A stretch of 64,000 nt of DNA from Mesorhizobium japonicum MAFF 303099. GTDB lineage: Bacteria; Pseudomonadota; Alphaproteobacteria; Rhizobiales; Rhizobiaceae. Location: the NCBI RefSeq assembly GCF_000009625.1, contig NC_002678.2:4744001-4808000 (forward strand). The letters are read 5' to 3'. The notes beneath the pieces were generated by a model. The model was not told the origin of the DNA and searched no databases. It was given only the letters and a program-made list of their open reading frames with translations. Made by a program: the position numbers and the translations under genes. Below are positions 1 to 8,413 of the stretch, in pieces (positions within the stretch are counted from its first letter, which is position 1; each line of letters begins with the position of its first letter).

Positions 1-132
1 GATGATGCGCTTGCCGCGGAAATAGTCGTCGGATGTCTTGTCTTCCCAGCGGTACGGGTTTGGCCCCTCGATGGAGTCATCGCGAACACGCGTGCGAAAG
101 GTGACGAAAGGAACCTTTTTTTTGACGGTCAT
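1..132 (-). CDS. prxS: Peroxiredoxin (PrxS / Prx5-type), N-terminal 44 codons only
   Basis: The minus-strand reading frame starts at the ATG ending at 132 and runs off the left edge of the window. The visible 44 residues begin MTVKKKVPFVTF and contain RDDSIEGPNPYRWED and a FRGKR segment, the N-terminal pattern I know from the symbiotic peroxiredoxins of rhizobia (PrxS, y4vD type). These are thiol peroxidases that reduce H2O2 and organic peroxides and protect bacteroids. The catalytic cysteine lies beyond the edge, so activity cannot be judged. A sigma-54 element and a NifA site upstream fit the nodule expression reported for this family. Its position beside a P450 operon recalls the y4v region of Rhizobium sp. 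NGR234 (from memory). Confidence 0.8.
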   Translation of the reverse strand, partial: MTVKKKVPFVTFRTRVRDDSIEGPNPYRWEDKTSDDYFRGKRII

Positions 133-401
133 CAATGTGCTCCTGGAGGAAAACTGGTGCGCTGCTTTTTCGGTTGAAACTGACACGGCATCGACCTCGG
201 CCGGCAATTCGGCCGGGCGCCGCGCGTTTTGTGTCGGCCTTGGATCAGCCATGGCAAAACCGCTCGCAAGCACGGGCGTCTGAAGAAACGAGCTCTCGAT
301 TTGCCGCGGCAACGAGAACGGTACGCGCTTGTACGGGGCGTCGCGATGTCAGCAATGGTCTTACTCCTGGCCACCTTGTGATGGGTTCTGCCGAGTACGA
401 C

Positions 402-416
402 GCAAGCGCCATGCCA
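402..416 (-). promoter_or_regulatory. Sigma-54 -24/-12 promoter for prxS
   Basis: Read on the minus strand this is TGGCATG-GCGC-TTGC, with the invariant GG and GC at the spacing required by RpoN. It points at prxS with a leader of about 270 bases. I see no convincing gene in the leader. Confidence 0.7.
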
Positions 417-578
417 TTTGATTTTAGGCTTGGGTTCACACTGTTTTTTGCAGCGACCCTCTTTGCCTTGAGCGGCCAGAACCATGCCTTCGCCGAGACC
501 GAGCGCGCCCATAATCACCAGATCGTGGGCTCTGGGCGGAGGGGATCCCCTTTATGGGTATCAAGCCGCGACCCTCTT

Positions 579-594
579 TGTCCGAAGCTGGACA
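579..594. promoter_or_regulatory. NifA upstream activator site (prxS side)
   Basis: TGT-CCGAAGCTGG-ACA is a perfect TGT-N10-ACA NifA site about 165 bases upstream of the prxS -24/-12 element. The block at 571-611 resembles the NifA-site block at about 7205-7255 upstream of pepM, which suggests shared origin. Confidence 0.6.
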
Positions 595-617
595 AAAATG
601 TCGGAAGTCGGACCGGA

Positions 618-641
618 GGGTCGCCGGGTCGCCGGGTCGCC
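618..641. repeat. Three tandem copies of an 8-bp unit (gggtcgcc)
   Basis: gggtcgcc occurs three times head to tail. The surrounding stretch from about 595 to 981 shows no gene I can support. Confidence 0.6.
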
Positions 642-981
642 GGCGCGGCGAACACGTGGCTCGTATTCGAAGCGAAAATCTGGGCTCAAACTCGGAACGA
701 GGGACAGGAGTCGATCGGGGTTAACCTGACGAGGGTCCCTATGGCCTCCGTTCTCAGGATTGAGACGGCTGACAGGCCCACGCGCTTCGCCCTATCGACG
801 CTCGCGAGACCGCTTCGAAATCGACAACGGGTACAAAAAAGCCAGCACGTCCATTAGCAAGCTGGCCATGTGATCTTTCTGAACCGCGCTTGCGTGAGGC
901 GGGCACGGTCCCAAGGTGATGGAAAAAGCCGCCTTGTGCTCTCGGAGCATTTTGAAGCTGCCGCGACTTTGCTGTCGGGTT

Positions 982-1092
982 TGTCATGTCCGGGACAGCC
1001 AGGCTTGCGGCTGCGCATTCGTTCAAGCTGTTGAATGATATGTAGAAAATCTCCTGCAGGGCTCTTTCCGCGCCGTTGGCACGACTTTTGAA
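982..1092 (+). promoter_or_regulatory. NifA site plus sigma-54 promoter, a copy of the nifH promoter
   Basis: TGT-CATGTCCGGG-ACA at 982-997 is a NifA activator site. The -24/-12 element TGGCACG-ACTT-TTGA lies at 1077-1091. The real nifH promoter at 27637 reads TGGCACG-AGTT-TTGA, sharing the unusual TTGAA -12 box. The leader that follows also resembles the nifH leader and ends in a nifH-like start. The next intact gene is the P450 at 1585, so this promoter probably drives the P450 operon. Confidence 0.78.
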
Positions 1093-1174
1093 GCTCTCAT
1101 GTGAGACGGCAGGAGATACCGACTGGCGTCCATTCGTGAGTGATATCGCGCTCAATGCAATGAAGGAAGACGAC

Positions 1175-1222
1175 ATGTCAGGTCAGCGTCAGTTCAGATT
1201 CTATCCGAAACGGGCATTGCCC
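1175..1222 (+). pseudogene. nifH 5' end remnant
   Basis: The sequence after the ATG at 1175 reads MSGQRQFRFY, against [10 protein letters not shown] in NifH. The DNA is alignable with the nifH start (27737) for about 45 bases, including the purine-rich GAAGGAAG leader, and then diverges before the P-loop. The frame continues to 1567 without NifH similarity. I read it as the breakpoint of a duplicated nifH promoter fused to foreign DNA. From 1223 to 1584 I see no recognisable gene. The motif agacggcaggaga occurs at about 1102 and again just before the P450 start at about 1566. Confidence 0.7.
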
Positions 1223-1584
1223 GCGGAATGCAATATCGACCGGCGTGACTGGCGTCACCGTCACAACCGCCCGGCACCGGCCAATGGCCACCGATCGATC
1301 TGCAGATACGGTTCGACCAGAATGTGCTTGCTCCTGCCCTCTCGCCGGCGCTTGAGGAGACCGGCGAGCACTTCGGCGGCCAACCGGTCTTTCGCGTGCC
1401 GCGCTGCGGATATCCTCGCAGAGATGATCGACCCCGAACCGCTGTGGAGCAAGAGCTTCATTCCGGTTCGCCGTTCGAAGCTGGAAAACGCCGGGTCTCC
1501 GACGATTTCGCTCGTCGGCTCTCTAGATGACCAAGATGCCATGGTGCGCGGCCTGGTTAGTGGTTAGACGGCAGGAGAAATGCA

Positions 1585-2802
1585 ATGGCGATCAACCCGG
1601 TCCCAGATCATGTCCCGCCCGAAATGGTGAGAGACTTCAGCCTGTTCACATCGCCAGGCATGCCACCAACGCCCAACGGGGATCCACACGCAGCCGTCGC
1701 TTGCGCCCATGACGGGCCTCCGATCTTCTATTCCCCCTACAACACGCAAGATGGCCGGGGCACCTGGGTCATCACCCGCGCCGCAGATCAGCGTAAGGTG
1801 CTGCAGGACACTGAAACTTTTTCCAGCCATCGCAGCATCTTCTCCTCCATACTGGGCGAAACCTGGCCGACGATCCCGCTTGAGCTCGATCCACCGGCCC
1901 ATGGCGCATTTCGCTCACTGCTCAGTCCGCTGCTTTCGCCCAAGCGGGTGACGGCACTGGAACCGGCTGTCCGTGAGCGAGCGATAGCCCTGATCGACCG
2001 GATCACCGCATCGGCCACGAGCTGCGACGTCATGAAGGATTTTGCCTTTCCGTTCACTGTCAGCATCTTCCTTCGGTTTCTGGGGTTGCCGGATCAGGGA
2101 CTCGATACATTTGTCGGCTGGGCGAAAGATCTGCTCCACGGCGACGATGTGGAACGACCTGTGGCTGCCCGCAAGATTGTGGCTTTCATCGATGAACTTG
2201 CAACCAATCGCCGCAAGGATCCGGTCGACGATCTCATGACCTTCATCGTGCAGGCACAGATCGAGGGCCGCCGGCTAACCGACGGGGAGATCCGTGGCAT
2301 CGGCGTGCTTGTGTTCGTCGCGGGACTTGACACTGTCGCAGCAGCTATTGGCTTTGACCTGGCTTATCTAGCGCGCAACCTCAAGGATCAGGAACTGCTG
2401 CGCAGCGAACCGGCCCGCATCCTGCTCGCAACCGAAGAGTTGCTGCGGGCCTATCCGCCCATTCAGTTGATCCGCGTGGCTACGAAAGATATCGACTTCG
2501 AAGGCGCGCCGATCCGAAAGGGGGACTATGTTTCGTGCGCCACGATGATTGCAAATCGCGACCCGGAGGAATTCGAATCCCCCAACACGGTCGATCTGGC
2601 GCGAGATCACAACCGCCACGCCGCCTTTGGCTATGGTCCCCACCGTTGCCTTGGCTCACACCTTGCCCGGCGCGAGATTGTCATTGGCCTGGAGGAATGG
2701 CTGGCGCGCATACCGACCTTCCGGATCAAGGAGGGTACAGCGCCCATCACCTGTGGCGGCCATGTGTTCGGGATCGAAAATCTGATCCTGGACTGGTCAT
2801 GA
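1585..2802 (+). CDS. Cytochrome P450 (bacterial class I, CYP127A-like)
   Basis: This 405-residue soluble P450 should be a haem monooxygenase receiving electrons from the ferredoxin encoded directly downstream. Visible landmarks are the I-helix segment VFVAGLDTVAAAIG with acidic-Thr oxygen-activation residues, the ExxR motif in TEELLRAYPP, and the haem-binding FGYGPHRCLGSHLAR with the Cys ligand. It has no membrane anchor and normal length. The start has a good ribosome site (gcaggag). It heads an operon with a 3Fe-4S ferredoxin, a SnoaL-like protein, tandem SDRs and a flavin monooxygenase, resembling the nif-adjacent y4vG-y4vJ group of NGR234 (from memory). The substrate is unknown; the set suggests oxidative tailoring of a small hydrophobic molecule in nodules. 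Confidence 0.9.
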   Translation: MAINPVPDHVPPEMVRDFSLFTSPGMPPTPNGDPHAAVACAHDGPPIFYSPYNTQDGRGTWVITRAADQRKVLQDTETFSSHRSIFSSILGETWPTIPLELDPPAHGAFRSLLSPLLSPKRVTALEPAVRERAIALIDRITASATSCDVMKDFAFPFTVSIFLRFLGLPDQGLDTFVGWAKDLLHGDDVERPVAARKIVAFIDELATNRRKDPVDDLMTFIVQAQIEGRRLTDGEIRGIGVLVFVAGLDTVAAAIGFDLAYLARNLKDQELLRSEPARILLATEELLRAYPPIQLIRVATKDIDFEGAPIRKGDYVSCATMIANRDPEEFESPNTVDLARDHNRHAAFGYGPHRCLGSHLARREIVIGLEEWLARIPTFRIKEGTAPITCGGHVFGIENLILDWS

Positions 2803-2840
2803 CCATCGCCGAGCCATGCCAAGACAATGGAGGCAGCGCT

Positions 2841-3086
2841 ATGCGCATTATCGTCCACAATGCCAAATGCCAGGGTCACGCGCGATGCTGGGCGCAAGCG
2901 CCGGACATCTTCAAGCTTGATGACGATGGCTACATCCTGCCCGGTGACATTCAGGTTGCGGAGGGGGAGCAACTGCTTGCGTCACAAGGCGCGCGATCCT
3001 GCCCCGAACGTGCGCTGGAAGTCGATCGCACCTCGGCAGCGCGGTTCGAACCAGCCGCCATGCAACCAAGAACTGGGGAAGCTTAG
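2841..3086 (+). CDS. 3Fe-4S type ferredoxin, P450 redox partner
   Basis: The 81-residue protein carries Cys10, Cys16 and Cys54 in the pattern CxxxxxC...CP, the three-cysteine arrangement of 3Fe-4S or alternative 4Fe-4S ferredoxins that feed electrons to bacterial P450s. Acidic DDDG and proline-bounded loops fit the family. It starts 38 bases after the P450 stop and is preceded by ggagg. Its only plausible job here is electron transfer to the P450 at 1585. The C-terminal 20 residues are not conserved-looking. Confidence 0.85.
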   Translation: MRIIVHNAKCQGHARCWAQAPDIFKLDDDGYILPGDIQVAEGEQLLASQGARSCPERALEVDRTSAARFEPAAMQPRTGEA

Positions 3087-3297
3087 GTGGAATCGACGAG
3101 ACGTGGCCCCACACCGCAAAGCAAGATGTCCGGCCGCTTCCCTGCCAACCTCCTCTCCGGCATCGAGACCTCAATGACACGCACGCGACACGTGAAGTTC
3201 GTCTCCGTTCTGGCTTCTTCAGTTGCCGATCGGTTCGACCTTGCACGCACCTAGAGGCACGAAACGCCTCTTCCAATCTCAAATTTGCGACAGAGCG

Positions 3298-3837
3298 ATG
3301 GGCCAGGCAAAAATCACCGAACTGCGCGACCGCGAGGCGATCCGCGACTGCCTTTATCGGTACTGCCGCGGCATAGACCGCGCGGATGAGGCTGCGCTGC
3401 GCAGTGCATATTGGCCCGATGCGCATGACAATCACGGTGCCTATCGCGGCTCAGCCGAGGGCTTCTTTGAGTTTGCGCTTGGTCTCTTCAAAACCGGACC
3501 GCGCTTAATCCACCAGATCACGAACGTCTTGATCGAATTCATCGACCCGTCGGAGGCCGTGGTCGAAAGCTATTTCACCGCGCTGCAACGCGGACCAGAC
3601 AATGACGGAGAAGCACGCCAGGTGCTTCTCTGCGGCCGTTACTGCGATCTTTTTCAGAAGAGGGAAGGGGCGTGGCGCATTGCCGAACGGACCGTCGTTT
3701 ACGATTGGCTCGAAGAGCAGACCCCACCAGCGGTCCCCGAGGCAGAACGGTTCGGCTTGCGGCAACCGATCGGAGCAGCGCATCCCAATGACCCGGTTTA
3801 CGCGCTCAGGAAGCGCCGCAGCTCGTCATCAAAATGA
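3298..3837 (+). CDS. SnoaL-like / NTF2-fold protein
   Basis: A 179-residue protein of the SnoaL_4 / ring-hydroxylating dioxygenase beta-like NTF2 fold. The family signature is the N-terminal stretch [20 protein letters not shown] followed by [18 protein letters not shown], and a later [21 protein letters not shown] strand. Such proteins act as small cyclases, isomerases or dehydratases, or as dioxygenase subunits. I place the start at 3298 because homology begins immediately after it; an upstream in-frame codon at 3223 adds unrelated residues. It lies between the P450/ferredoxin pair and the SDR gene, so it probably acts on the same substrate. No specific reaction can be assigned. Confidence 0.75.
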   Translation: MGQAKITELRDREAIRDCLYRYCRGIDRADEAALRSAYWPDAHDNHGAYRGSAEGFFEFALGLFKTGPRLIHQITNVLIEFIDPSEAVVESYFTALQRGPDNDGEARQVLLCGRYCDLFQKREGAWRIAERTVVYDWLEEQTPPAVPEAERFGLRQPIGAAHPNDPVYALRKRRSSSSK

Positions 3838-4020
3838 AAATGCCATGCATGTCACCACAATGCTTTCCAAGGCTCCCAATTGCGGAGCCGCGTCGCGGGA
3901 GCGGTCGCGGAACGCAACACGTCTACCCGGTATGGAAACTCGCCGTCACCAGGACGTCCGCGACCGGTCTTGCGGCTGACTCGCGTCGATATCTCTGACG
4001 CTGGCTGCGGAGAGGTTCAT

Positions 4021-5659
4021 ATGAAGCAGGCAGGACGGGTCGTCATCATAACGGGAGCGGCAGGCGGAATCGGCCGTGCGCTGGTCGAGATCGTTGCCGC
4101 CGATGGAGACATCGTCGTTGCGGTGGACCTTCCTGGCAGCGGCGTTCTTGAACTGGCCGGCGGTCTCGGCCATCCGCATCTGGGCCTCGAATGCGATGTC
4201 TCACGAGAAGAGGACATTGTCGCCCTATACGGCCGCATCGAAGCGCAGTTCGCGAAAATCGATGTTCTCGTCAACAACGCGGCGATAGGACCCGCCATGG
4301 CTGCGACTATCGACACCGGTTTCGAGGCCTTCCGACGCGTGCTGGCAACAAATCTGATCGGGCCTTTCATCATGGCCGGCGAAGCGGCGAGGCGCATGCA
4401 GCCCGGCGCTGCCATTGTCAACGTCGCTTCGCTGGCGGGCGTGCTCGGCAATCCCAAGCGCAACGCCTATGCCAGCTCGAAGGCAGGCTTGATCGCTCTC
4501 ACGAGATCGCTTGCATGCGAGTGGGCCTCGCGCGGCATCCGCGTAACGGCGGTAGCGCCAGGATACGTGCGCACGCCGATGGTGGCGGAACTGGAACGTG
4601 CGGGCAAGATGGACCTCGCGGCCGTGCGCCGCCGCGTGCCCATGGGGCGAATGGCGCGCCCCGACGAGATCGCTCGGGCCGTGCGTTTTTTGGCCAGCGC
4701 ACAGACGGGCTACATCACAGGATCGGTGCTGACGGTCGACGGCGGTTGGATGTCGTTCAACCAGCCGGGCGACGCGCACCCGCCGGTCGACGAGACGCCT
4801 CGAGCCGAACTCTTCCGGCCGGCCGAACGAACTGGCGCGCGCACAGTGGTCGTGACGGGCGGCGCGAACGGTATAGGCGCCGCCGTCGTTCGCCGCTTTG
4901 CCGCGAACTCCGACACAGTCGTGATTGCTGATAAAGATGGTGCTGGGGCGGCAGAACTCGCTGATTTGCTGGGCGGCAGGCACGTGGCGAAATCCGTCGA
5001 CTTGGCGGTCGAGAGCGACGTGGTGGCGCTGTTCGAGGAAATACGGGGGCGCTTCGGTCGCATCGAGGTCCTCGTCAACTGTGCTGCTATTGCCGATACG
5101 TTTGTGCGAGGGATCGAAATCCCGCAACAGATTGAGCGGGTGCTGGACGTCAATCTCACCGGCACCTTCACCTGCGCGCGAGGCGATCAAGTCGATGGAC
5201 GCCGGCGGCGTAATCCTCAATCTTGGATCGATCAATAGTTTCCTGCCCTTCGTGCCGCGCCATGCCTATGGGGCGTCCACGGCGGGTATGAACATTCTGA
5301 CCCGGTGCATGGCGGCCGAACTCGGGTCGGTCGGCATCCGAACGGCCACCGTCGCTCTTGGCTATATCCGTACGCCTGACATTGCTCAGTTGGTCGAGTC
5401 CGGCTGCATCGATTCCGTAGCGATCAAACGGCGCATCCCGATGGGGCGGATGGGAGAGCCCGAAGACGTCGCCGAGGCAGTGTTCTTTCTGGCCTCGCCT
5501 GATGCCTCATACGTAAACGGCTCGACCCTCTACGTGGACGGCGGCTTGACCTCGTTGGCTGACGCGCGAAACGCCCAGCCAACCGATCAAGAAAATCCAA
5601 CGGAATGTTCGCCGGCGACGGGTTGCGGTTCGTCGAAGCCGACGAGGTTCGAGGATTGA
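4021..5659 (+). CDS. Tandem (two-domain) short-chain dehydrogenase, apparent +1 frameshift
   Basis: Two complete SDR domains lie head to tail. The first has TGAAGGIG near the start, NNAAIG, and the YASSK active site, ending in VDGGW. The second begins VVVTGGANGIG and continues VNCAAI, then YGAST in place of YxxxK, ending in YVDGG. The total of about 545 residues matches the two-domain SDR y4vI of NGR234 as I recall it. The frame shifts by one base at about 5175-5182, in a gcgcgcg run, where DVNLTGTFTC continues in the next frame as EAIKSMDAGG. Either the C-terminal domain is lost or there is a base-call error. The second domain lacks the usual active-site Lys, so it may be structural. NAD(P)-dependent oxidation of the P450 product is the likely role. 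Confidence 0.75.
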
Positions 5660-5909
5660 GACTGCGGCTGCATGGAACGTGCCAAGCGCGGCTTGCCAAG
5701 TGATCGTCTTCATCGGTGACGGAAAACTCGTCATCAGGGTCGAATGACTAGCCAGGTTTTGGCGCTTGCCTGCGGCCGCCGAACGATAAGCGGCTTTGCG
5801 CAAGATCGTCGACTACGTCGTCGCCAGGCCGCATCGATACCGCGACCCACCCGCAATCGGCACAAGTCGAAGGCTTGATTGGCCACTTTGTGTAAACGAG
5901 GGACACGCC

Positions 5910-6953
5910 ATGGAATTCGCGACGTTCATCTTGGCGGCCCAGCGAGGCTATCATCAATCGTGCGACAGCGTCATCGGTAACTCCATTGAACAGACAATCG
6001 CTTCGGAGCAGGCTGGCTTCAACACCGCTTGGTTCGCCGAGCACCACTTCAACAATTACAGCCTGGTTCCCTCGCCCTTGATGATGGTGGCGCACTGTGC
6101 TGGCCTTACGAGCACCATTCGCCTTGGCACCGGTGTGTGTGTGCTGCCGCTATATCAACCGCAGCGCCTGCTCTCCGAGATCGGCTTTGCCGAGATCGTT
6201 TCGAACGGCCGCCTCGAACTCGGCGTCGGCTCGGGATACCAGCAGTTCGAGTTCGAGCGCTTCGGCGTCGATGTCGATCAGGCGCCGGCCGTGTTTGCGG
6301 AATACCTGGATATCCTTCTCAAGGGCCTTAACCAGAAGGTCTTCGAGCACAATGGCCAGTATGAGAAGATACCTTTAACAGCGATTTCGCTGCGCACCAT
6401 CCAAAGGCCAGCCCCACCGATCTGGATCGCCTGCGGGTCCGCGCGAAGCATGTGCCGGGCCTATCGTGAGGGCCACAATCTTTTCGTCACGGCGTTCCAC
6501 AACGGCTTGGAAAACTTAAGAACGCTGCGTGAGACCATCGAGGCAGCAGCGGCCTCGCGGGGTAAGGATGTCACCGCCGCCAAGATAGGGCTTCTGCGCT
6601 GCTGCTATGCCAGCGACGATCAGGCGGAGATCGACAGCTATCTCGACAACGCCCGCTTCCAGCGCCGGCTATCTGAAGCACTTCATCAGCGCCGCCAGCA
6701 GAGCCGGGACGGCTATCTGCTGCAGGAAACACCGACGCAGCAGGATCTGTCGTTCGAGACCATGCGCCAGAACCTGCCGATCGGCAGCGTAAGTCGCGTC
6801 ATCGATCGCCTGCTGGAAGAGATAAGTATCCTGAAGCCGGACCAGATCGCAATTCAGACCCAATTGGGAGATTTCGACCAAAAGACGATGCTACGCCAGA
6901 TTGAGCTCTGGGGAGACAAGATCATCCCATCGATCAACAAGTCGCTTGGTTAG
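5910..6953 (+). CDS. Luciferase-like flavin-dependent monooxygenase
   Basis: This 347-residue member of the bacterial luciferase (LLM) family has FAEHHF near residue 40, the TIRLGTGV strand, the GRLELGVGSGYQQFEFERFGVD segment typical of the FMN site, and IWIACGS later. The family oxidises substrates with reduced flavin supplied by a separate reductase. The start at 5910 follows a gaggga ribosome site; homology begins directly there. It is the last gene of the P450 operon and probably performs a second oxygenation on the same compound. A gap of 250 bases separates it from the SDR gene and holds no gene I can support. Confidence 0.85.
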   Translation: MEFATFILAAQRGYHQSCDSVIGNSIEQTIASEQAGFNTAWFAEHHFNNYSLVPSPLMMVAHCAGLTSTIRLGTGVCVLPLYQPQRLLSEIGFAEIVSNGRLELGVGSGYQQFEFERFGVDVDQAPAVFAEYLDILLKGLNQKVFEHNGQYEKIPLTAISLRTIQRPAPPIWIACGSARSMCRAYREGHNLFVTAFHNGLENLRTLRETIEAAAASRGKDVTAAKIGLLRCCYASDDQAEIDSYLDNARFQRRLSEALHQRRQQSRDGYLLQETPTQQDLSFETMRQNLPIGSVSRVIDRLLEEISILKPDQIAIQTQLGDFDQKTMLRQIELWGDKIIPSINKSLG

Positions 6954-7230
6954 GTCAAGGCTTGAAGTTCGGAACGGCCACTGGGGGAGCTGAAATCTCG
7001 CATGCCGATGCTCGACACTTCGTCCATGAGGCATGGATAAATAATCAAGCCGACCGGCGATCACCGGGATCGAAGACCAACGTCGTCCGTCCTTGCCTGC
7101 ACGGACCGCCGGTCTTCCGCTCCCTGTCCATCTCGCTTGAGACCGTTGATCGGCAGCCTCGGAACGGCCGCCATGGCGTAGACGAATAGCCACTCCCGCT
7201 ACCCCTCTTGTGTCCGAAGTTGGACGAGGA

Positions 7231-7327
7231 TGTCGGAAGCCCGACAAATGTCGAGAGGGGACCTGGCCCGCCGGTATGGAGAACTGGTGCGGCGCAGGTG
7301 GTTCGCCAATTCGGCACGCGCCTTGCT
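7231..7327 (+). promoter_or_regulatory. NifA site and sigma-54 promoter upstream of the phosphonate cluster
   Basis: TGT-CGGAAGCCCG-ACA at 7231-7246 is a perfect TGT-N10-ACA NifA site. At 7312-7327 CGGCACG-CGCC-TTGCT matches the -24/-12 consensus TGGCACG-N4-TTGCW at all but the first base. Spacing between the two is 66 bases, normal for NifA promoters, and pepM begins 134 bases downstream. An imperfect second site (TGT-N10-ACG) lies at 7211. No other gene is visible between 6954 and 7460. Confidence 0.72.
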
Positions 7328-7460
7328 TCATTGATTCTGTATGTGTGCACGACAGTGGCAGATCGCCGATCGGTGGGCAGAGCGGTTCGCCTCTGAAAGT
7401 ACTTCGTCGGCAGCGATGACAGGCTTGTCGGCTGGACAGCGTCGGTGGAGGTGAGACCGT

Positions 7461-8369
7461 ATGGTGGAGAGGCAGTCTGGTGCGCAGACGCGAGAGAGCT
7501 TGCGCCGAATGATCGCGTCCAGTGAACTCGCCTTCGCAATGGAGGCTCATGACGGCCTTTCGGCGGCGATTGCCGAGCGCGCTGGCTTCAAGGCGCTCTG
7601 GGCGTCCGGCCTCTCGATTTCATCCAGTCTCGGATATCGAGATGCGAACGAAGCTTCCTGGTCCCAACTCGTCGATGTCGTTGAGCGAATTTCCGACACG
7701 GTGGACATTCCAGTCCTCGTCGACGGGGACAGCGGGTTCGGGAACTTCAACAATGCCCGTTTGGTCGCCCGCAAGCTGCGCCAACATGGCGCGAGCGGCA
7801 TATGTATCGAGGACACGGCGTTCCCGAAAATGAACTCGTTCATCGGTGATCGGCACCCGTTGGCCGATATTCCCGAGTTCTGCGGCCGGCTTAAGGCGGT
7901 GAAGGACCAAGTGCCGGATGCGGAGTTCGTTCTGGTCGCCCGGATCGAGGCGCTCATCGCCGGCCGCGGAGAGGATGAGGCGCTGGCGCGAGCACAAGCC
8001 TACGCTGAGGCCGGCGCCGATGCTATTCTGATTCATTCCCGCAAGTCCAACGCTGAGCAGATTTTCGCCTTCACGCGCGCCTGGCAGAACCGCCTTCCGG
8101 TCGTGATCGTGCCTACGAAATATTACCGCACACCGGTCTCCGCGTATCGGGCGGCCGGAATCTCCACGGTCATATGGGCGAACCACAACATGCGCGCGGC
8201 GATCTCGGCCATGCGCCAGGTCTGCGACCGCATCCTCCGCGAAGAAAGTACCGCCGGTATCGAGGACGAGGTGGCGACGCTCGACGAACTCTTCGATCTG
8301 CTCAATTACCAGGAACTCTCAGCGGCGGAAGAGAAATATCTGCCGCAGACGGCGACCGGCGTGCGGTAG
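7461..8369 (+). CDS. pepM: Phosphoenolpyruvate phosphomutase (PEP mutase)
   Basis: A 302-residue isocitrate-lyase-superfamily enzyme. It has the metal-binding VDGDSGFGNFNN block (residues 87-98), typical of PEP mutases, and the mutase signature EDTAFPKMNS at 117-126. Glu117, Lys123, Asn125 and Ser126 of the gating loop are kept, but the first Lys of the canonical EDKxxxKxNS is Thr119. PEP mutase forms the C-P bond by converting PEP to phosphonopyruvate and is the entry step of nearly all phosphonate biosynthesis. The neighbouring nucleotidyltransferase and phosphotransferase genes argue for synthesis rather than a phosphonopyruvate hydrolase or lyase role. No phosphonopyruvate decarboxylase gene is visible nearby. 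It is the first gene behind the NifA/sigma-54 promoter, with ggtggaggtgag as ribosome site. Confidence 0.87.
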   Translation: MVERQSGAQTRESLRRMIASSELAFAMEAHDGLSAAIAERAGFKALWASGLSISSSLGYRDANEASWSQLVDVVERISDTVDIPVLVDGDSGFGNFNNARLVARKLRQHGASGICIEDTAFPKMNSFIGDRHPLADIPEFCGRLKAVKDQVPDAEFVLVARIEALIAGRGEDEALARAQAYAEAGADAILIHSRKSNAEQIFAFTRAWQNRLPVVIVPTKYYRTPVSAYRAAGISTVIWANHNMRAAISAMRQVCDRILREESTAGIEDEVATLDELFDLLNYQELSAAEEKYLPQTATGVR

Positions 8370-8413
8370 CAGGCCCAGCCCGTCTTTGAAAGCAAACGAA
8401 AACGGGAGCGCAC

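Noticed and set aside
135..857. Long plus-strand frames in the prxS leader region
   Set aside because: They run opposite to the clear prxS start and sigma-54 element, have low-complexity Arg-rich translations and match no family.
1261..1542. Minus-strand frame of 93 codons upstream of the P450
   Set aside because: No recognisable domain and no ribosome site; it lies within the nifH-remnant junction region.
4225..5235. 336-codon minus-strand frame opposite the SDR gene
   Set aside because: It is a high-GC shadow of the well-supported plus-strand SDR domains.
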